Positions 6,601 to 9,218 of a DNA stretch of 9,218 nucleotides are shown piece by piece. A program made the translations under genes and the position numbers. Below the pieces are notes generated by a model. That model was not told the origin of the DNA. It did not search any database and saw only the letters and a list, made by a program, of their open reading frames with translations. Location: the NCBI GenBank assembly GCA_049509675.1, contig JBEKZQ010000254.1, positions 1 to 9,218 of the forward strand, in the 5' to 3' direction. Every line of letters starts with the position of its first letter. Position 1 is the stretch's first letter. This DNA comes from JBEKZQ01 sp049509675. GTDB taxonomy: Bacteria > Planctomycetota > Planctomycetia > Pirellulales > Thermoguttaceae.

Positions 6601-7991
6601 GGCTGGACCGCAGCCGGGGCCGGGGGCAGTGCAGGTGTCGGAGCGGCCGGGGCCGCCGCAGCCCCGGCTGGTCCCGGCGGGCCCTCCGCGCCGGGCGCGC
6701 CGCTCGGTCCGCTGGCTGCCTGACGACGCTTGGCAATGGCCCCTTGGATGGCCCGGGCTTCCGGATCGGCCGGGTCGCGCCGCAAGGCGCCGTTGACCAG
6801 AAGTTCGGCGCTGTCCAGGCTGCCGCGGACCAGGGCCTCGCGCGCCAACCGGTTCAGATTCCTTCCGCCCGCGTAGATCACCGCCTTGGCCCTGTCCAGG
6901 CTCAACTCATCGACGATCGGCAACGTCAGGCCGTCGTCGAGCCGGGCCTGGTCCACGACCGAGACCAGGTAGTTGTTGTCTTCACTGGGTTTCAGGGCCG
7001 GGAAATCCCAGGACAGGGTTCGCGCCGGGCCCGGGCCTTCCACCGCCAACTCCAAGTGCAGCGGGCCCTTGGCCTTCGTGGTTCCCACCAGCACGGTGCT
7101 GCGATCGCCGCGCAACGGCGGCAGGGTCTTTGGATAGACTTCGCCCAACACGGCGGGCAGCCTGGCGGAAGTCGGCCACCATACCGCAGCGTGGGCCGCG
7201 GCGAGCAACTCCCCCGCCACCTGCCCGGCGGTCTTCCGCCCGGCGGCGGCTGGCTCAATCGTCTTGCCCTTGGCGGTCCGCGCCGGTTTGGCTTCGAGTT
7301 GATCTTCCACGACGAAGCCGCCGGTGCGGCCGGCCAGGGCAGCCACCAACTGACCATCGACGTGCAGACCGACCGGGTATTGGATCACGGGAATGCGCTC
7401 GCCCGTCAGGGTGGCGACGAGCTTCTCGAACTGTTCATTACTGAGCACGTTTGCCCGGCTCGTGCCGTCGCCGATCACGATGACGGCGCGGCTGCCGGCG
7501 GCACGGCCACGATAGCCGGCGGCTGCGGCAGTGAGGGCTTTTTCCATGTCGTTGGCGCCCAGGGGAGAACGGCGCTGGAGCGCGGCCAGGGCTGCCGAGA
7601 GTTCCGCACTGCCGGCCTCGACGAACCCCTTCGTCAGCGCAACGGCGTCAAGATCGAAGGCCATCAGTTTCACGCGGTCGCCGCCAGCCAGGGCGGCGGT
7701 CAGGCTCTTCACCACGGCCAGTGAACGATCGCGCACGTCGTCGATCTGGCTGGCGGCCGTACTGACCAGGAGCACGATGTCGCGCGGTGCGGAGGACGCC
7801 GCAACGCCCGGTTTCAGGCTCAGTGCATAATACTGCGTTCCATCCGGGTGCGAAAAACCGACCAGTCCGGCTGCCCCAGGTTCCGGCCCGGCGCTCGTCC
7901 CCGCTACGGCCAGCAGGGCCGCCAAAGTCATTGCCGCTGCCCAGGGCAAAACGGGCATCAACGTCGATCGCAAGAAAAGGTGTTTTGACAT
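3675..7991 (-). CDS. Giant exported multidomain protein: VWA-like, coiled coil, STN/secretin-N-like, Gly-Met tract, TPR-like, DUF2135-like
   Basis: 1438 residues, function unknown. Residues 1-34 are a signal peptide. About 70-235 resembles a von Willebrand A domain (DIVLLVSTAAS, then VIVIGDGTS), but the DxSxS metal motif reads S77-x-A79-x-S81, so metal binding is doubtful. A Pro/Ala linker (about 425-500) includes five collagen-like Gly-x-y triplets (428-443). A charged coiled coil spans about 505-640. About 735-835 resembles the STN/secretin N-terminal domain (MDFTDTPLQDAMEWLGDFHG, ISLRSALRLLLRELGLTYVI), but no secretin pore or TonB barrel follows. A Gly-Met tract (851-905), TPR-like helices (about 950-1140), a beta domain like DUF2135 (about 1143-1235; TADIDLMVEEPSG) and an Ala/Gln- then Gly-rich tail complete it. 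A scaffold at the cell envelope is a guess. The ATG at 7991 is preferred over the TTG at 8009 because GGGGAG sits 7 bases upstream and the signal peptide starts there. Confidence 0.9.
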   Translation of the reverse strand: MSKHLFLRSTLMPVLPWAAAMTLAALLAVAGTSAGPEPGAAGLVGFSHPDGTQYYALSLKPGVAASSAPRDIVLLVSTAASQIDDVRDRSLAVVKSLTAALAGGDRVKLMAFDLDAVALTKGFVEAGSAELSAALAALQRRSPLGANDMEKALTAAAAGYRGRAAGSRAVIVIGDGTSRANVLSNEQFEKLVATLTGERIPVIQYPVGLHVDGQLVAALAGRTGGFVVEDQLEAKPARTAKGKTIEPAAAGRKTAGQVAGELLAAAHAAVWWPTSARLPAVLGEVYPKTLPPLRGDRSTVLVGTTKAKGPLHLELAVEGPGPARTLSWDFPALKPSEDNNYLVSVVDQARLDDGLTLPIVDELSLDRAKAVIYAGGRNLNRLAREALVRGSLDSAELLVNGALRRDPADPEARAIQGAIAKRRQAASGPSGAPGAEGPPGPAGAAAAPAAPTPALPPAPAAVQPPPPAADNGNDLNLVGGNTVGDGAPPPLPGPGEGAMVESTVNLANLVREQLQKEVQNVVNQARAQMATEPESVPQKLRGEMETIKQAPQLNPEIRDQLMGLLQTALREAARRQTEFEHRRQQRQETIAIQKERELVNDSLKRQQQKLKQLMDRFDSLMMEGKFAVAEEQAAAEAERMFQIYDVRTQPAMLRAATLTSRAEGSLVDELTTRTARQKGFIAMLYQVEKSHVPMPDEPPIVYPDAEVWKELSARRKEKYSAQDLAHRGPEEKKIDEQLKSPTRMDFTDTPLQDAMEWLGDFHGITIQLDKKAMEDVGIGSDTPVNKTLKGISLRSALRLLLRELGLTYVIQDEVLLITTPETAEQKLTTKVYPVADLVLPIRPMSMGSMMGGGMGGMGGGMGGMGGGMGGMGGGMGGMGGGMGGMGGGMGGMGGGMGGMGGMGGGMFDLPPEKVPARLTPQRPATAIDKIEAGKIAVDKIEVEIDADADAVKVWDDYFAAHQPTAAAIREATRRLMKDQQFDHVIALLESAMRHKQAQPWMYEALVLAMQAGNRPKQEIERAVMSAADFADTSTDLMQLGVYLTQLDLHQRALHIFRQVARMEPLSPEPYMYALRAAQKVNDIDGIQWATSGILSQAWPPDQAETWKTALRVARATLEDLRRQKQTKQADRFEATLNEAVARDCVVAVYWTGTADIDLMVEEPSGAVCSLRNWRTTGGGMMVGDLTTPEAAAAGQGHCAAYACPRGFSGNYRLLVRRVWGELTTGKVTVEVITHYLTPNAKRVCNKLSLEKGETLVAFELRDGRRKEPLREQQLANAAAGQLAVNQMVNQQVLAQQVAAAANPAAQAQQAQAAAAAQAAAQGGTVGANGGFIPFIAPFGGAVGYQPVIITLPEGANFGATAVISADRRYVRITCLPLFSGVAKVNTFNTVTGNTQNTPGVGTGGQGFGQLSGLAGNAGSGGIAAGGNAAAGGAGNGIF
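5277..5446 (-). repeat. Degenerate 21-base repeats encoding a Gly-Met heptad tract
   Basis: Codes residues 850-905 of the giant protein, about eight copies of MGGMGGG, the last one shortened. Every coded residue is Gly or Met. Synonymous glycine codons (GGC, GGA, GGG, GGT) vary between copies, so the protein pattern is more regular than the DNA. That argues for selection on the peptide, not a very recent DNA expansion. It lies between the STN-like domain and the TPR-like region and probably is a flexible linker or a self-associating surface. Confidence 0.9.
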
Positions 7992-7998
7992 GTCTGCG

Positions 7999-8004
7999 CT
8001 CCCC
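7999..8004 (-). promoter_or_regulatory. Ribosome binding site of the giant gene
   Basis: GGGGAG on the minus strand ends 7 bases before the ATG at 7991 (spacer 7992-7998). It decides for this start over the in-frame TTG at 8009, which would begin upstream of and read through this site. Confidence 0.6.
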
Positions 8005-8230
8005 GGCAAACAAGATGAGTACGGTGTTCGATCGCCGTGTTCCGTAGCGACGCCGAAAACCGCAAGGATTTTCCCAAAAACTGCCCCTTACACGACTCCG
8101 GCCTCATTTTACTCGGTCCGCCGGTTTTTTACCATCAACAAAAACAGGAAAGAGAGGTCGGCGCGAAAAGAGCAGGGGATATGGGCATTGGGAAGAGCGT
8201 ACCATCAAGGCAAAGCGTTCTTGCGGCCCG

Positions 8231-8270
8231 CTAACCCTCACCCCGGCCCTCTCCCGGAGGGAGAGGGGGA
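8231..8270. repeat. Dispersed palindromic repeat of the CCCTCACCCC...CCCTCTCCC type
   Basis: CTAACCCTCACCCCGGCC leads into CCCTCTCCC-GGA-GGGAGAGGG, a perfect 9-bp stem (8247-8255 with 8259-8267) and a 3-base turn. I recognise this as a short intergenic repeat found in many copies in diverse G+C-rich bacteria. Its role is unknown; it is non-coding here. Confidence 0.75.
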
Positions 8271-8331
8271 CCTTGAATCCGCAGACATGTCAAAGCCCGG
8301 CCTCAGACGCCTGTGCCTCGCTGCGTCTACG

Positions 8332-8364
8332 AAAAAGGCCCAAGCGGGTTGTCGCGCTTGGGCC
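8332..8364 (-). terminator. Rho-independent terminator of the acidic repeat-protein gene
   Basis: Read on the minus strand: a perfect 10-bp stem GGCCCAAGCG / CGCTTGGGCC (8355-8364 with 8337-8346), an 8-base loop, then TTTTT (8336-8332). It begins 35 bases past the stop codon at 8400, which is the expected place. The plus strand has no T-run after the stem, so it works in the minus direction only. Confidence 0.88.
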
Positions 8365-8399
8365 ATAATGTCTCTTGATATAAGACTTTACACGACGCG

Positions 8400-9218
8400 T
8401 TACGGGTTTTCCGCGTTCTCCGTATTCGCGGCGGGGAGCATTTGCCGCGACCAGTTGTCCAGCCAACCGCCCGCCGCGACCAAGGATTCTACCGTCCGGT
8501 TGACCAGCCCGGTCAGAAGCGAAGCCTTGGCAGCCGCCGATGCATCCTGAGTGTCTTGGGTGAGATTGCTGCCACTCTCGTCATGCGTGGCATTTTGATC
8601 CGCACCATACGGCCCTTCCATCTGACCATACTTGTACTTGTAGCCGTACTCCTCGCTGGTCGGCGGCACGCACTGGGCACTGTCGGCGCCGCTCTGCGAC
8701 GTGGACTCGGCCTGCTTGCCGCTGTCGTCGTTGCTCTTCGGCTCCTCGGCCGGCCCGGCTTGCGGCTTCTGCATTTCGCCGCCGGCCGGTTGAGCTTCCG
8801 GCTGTGGCGCGTCGCTTTGCGACGTGGACTCGGCCTGCTTGCCGCTGTCGTCGTTGCTCTTCGGCTCCTCGGCCGGCCCGGCTTGCGGCTTCTGCATTTC
8901 GTCGCCGGCCGGTTGAGCTTCCGGCTGTGGCGCGTCGCTCGCGGCGGGCGAGGCGTTCTTCTCGCGATTCGTCCCGTCGGTGCCTGGCACGGCTTCCGAA
9001 TTCTGCGCATCGCCGTGGGCCGGTTGCGTCTCGGACGTTTGCTCGCCACCGTTGGCAGGCGCGGCGTTTTCGTTGAACTTCGCCTCGTCGCCGGTCGGCT
9101 GAGCTTCGGTCTTCTGCTCGGCGTTGTCGGCGGGCGGGGCGTTTTCGTTGGACTTCATCTCGTCGCCGGTCGGCTGCGCCTCGGTCTTCTGCTCGGCGTT
9201 GTCGGCGGGCGCGGCATT
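8400..9218 (-). CDS. Acidic low-complexity tandem-repeat protein, unknown function (5' end outside window)
   Basis: The C-terminal 272 residues of a protein whose start lies beyond base 9218; the frame stays open to the window edge, and the ATG at 9158 lies inside a repeat unit, so it is not a credible start. The visible N-terminal part is made of tandem units: 25-residue units with core AEQKTEAQPTGDE, then two 41-residue units with core PQPEAQPAG-EMQKPQAG. Composition is rich in Glu, Asp, Gln, Pro, Ala, Asn and Ser with few hydrophobic residues, so this part should be acidic and disordered. The last 95 residues or so are unique: one Cys, a Tyr-rich YGYKYKYG patch, and a mildly amphipathic end (SLLTGLVNRTVESLVAAGGW). 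I do not recognise a family. It has its own terminator and points the same way as the giant gene downstream, but is not in one transcript with it. Whether it is exported cannot be judged without the N-terminus. Confidence 0.82.
   Translation of the reverse strand, partial: NAAPADNAEQKTEAQPTGDEMKSNENAPPADNAEQKTEAQPTGDEAKFNENAAPANGGEQTSETQPAHGDAQNSEAVPGTDGTNREKNASPAASDAPQPEAQPAGDEMQKPQAGPAEEPKSNDDSGKQAESTSQSDAPQPEAQPAGGEMQKPQAGPAEEPKSNDDSGKQAESTSQSGADSAQCVPPTSEEYGYKYKYGQMEGPYGADQNATHDESGSNLTQDTQDASAAAKASLLTGLVNRTVESLVAAGGWLDNWSRQMLPAANTENAENP
8694..8939 (-). repeat. Two 123-bp tandem repeats inside the acidic protein gene
   Basis: Units 8694-8816 and 8817-8939 are identical except at two positions (8694/8817 and 8779/8902). 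Each codes 41 residues; the second difference changes Gly to Asp. Near-identity at synonymous sites shows a recent duplication. The unit length is a multiple of three, so copy number can change without breaking the frame. Confidence 0.93.
8976..9218 (-). repeat. 75-bp tandem repeats inside the acidic protein gene
   Basis: Three units, in coding order 9200-9126, 9125-9051 and 9050-8976, plus the tail of a further unit up to the window edge. The first two are close copies of a 25-residue unit; the third is strongly diverged (GGEQTSETQPAHGDAQ). More units may lie beyond the window. Confidence 0.85.

Larger units (their letters stand above)
7984..8294. repeat. 15-bp perfect inverted repeat flanking the giant gene's upstream region
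   Basis: TTTGACATGTCTGCG (7984-7998) is the exact reverse complement of CGCAGACATGTCAAA (8280-8294). The first copy contains the start codon of the giant gene and the spacer after its ribosome site. The core GACATGTC is itself a palindrome, which makes a chance match somewhat less surprising. The second copy has an ATG but no ribosome site in front of it. Confidence 0.6.
7992..8399. other. Upstream region of the giant gene, no gene seen
   Basis: This 408-base stretch holds the ribosome site of the giant gene, a dispersed palindrome (8231-8270), and the terminator of the next minus-strand gene (8332-8364). A TAAAAT hexamer on the minus strand (8106-8111) could be a -10 box for the giant gene with a leader of about 110 bases, but no good -35 sits at 16-18 bases, so I do not call a promoter. 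The part 8060-8160 is locally A/T-richer, with TTTT and AAAA runs, as promoter regions often are. A plus-strand reading frame crosses this region but has no ribosome site and runs antisense into the next gene. Confidence 0.6.

Noticed and set aside
6663..6710. Collagen-like domain in the giant protein (residues 428-443)
   Set aside because: Only five Gly-x-y triplets inside a Pro/Ala linker; too short for a stable triple helix.
7992..8009. TTG at 8009 as the start of the giant protein
   Set aside because: It would place the GGGGAG site inside the coding region and add six residues ahead of a complete signal peptide.
7990..8550. Plus-strand frame across the upstream region of the giant gene
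   Set aside because: Its start overlaps the giant gene's start region, it has no ribosome site, crosses a dispersed palindrome and a terminator stem, and ends antisense inside the acidic protein gene.
8694..9218. Possible CRISPR array
   Set aside because: Units are 123 and 75 bases, directly adjacent with no unique spacers, in frame and coding throughout.

Overview
The window looks like chromosomal DNA of a high-G+C planctomycete, probably of the Pirellulales. This rests on three things: the family flavour of the proteins (an exported S41 protease whose active-site strand reads VNRYSASASEI, and a very large exported VWA/STN/Gly-Met-rich protein), and the palindromic repeats that litter the spaces between genes. 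The assignment is inference from recognised style, not from a database search.

Layout. Positions 2-319 (+) hold the 3' end of a restriction endonuclease gene resembling the XamI family, noticeably lower in G+C than its surroundings. After a 288-base gap with a plausible promoter comes a tight two-gene operon on the + strand: an exported C-terminal processing protease (608-2116) and, 4 bases later, tsaD for tRNA t6A modification (2121-3248). tsaD carries an in-frame inverted-repeat element (2804-2916) that adds about 38 residues. Right after its stop codon lies a nested inverted-repeat element of 307 bases (3249-3555), followed by a second inverted repeat related to the one inside tsaD (3588-3664).

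Convergent to tsaD, a 4.3-kb minus-strand gene (3675-7991) encodes a 1438-residue exported multidomain protein: VWA-like domain with a degenerate metal site, Pro/Ala linker, long coiled coil, STN/secretin-N-like domain, Gly-Met heptad tract, TPR-like helices, DUF2135-like beta domain and an Ala/Gln/Gly tail. Its 408-base upstream region contains a dispersed palindrome, a 15-bp inverted repeat that includes its own start codon, and the rho-independent terminator of the next minus-strand gene. That gene (8400-9218, running off the window) encodes an acidic protein built of 25- and 41-residue tandem repeats.

No defence cluster or mobile operon is complete here. The most notable signals are the repeat element domesticated inside an essential gene, the related copy outside it, and the undescribed architecture of the giant exported protein.
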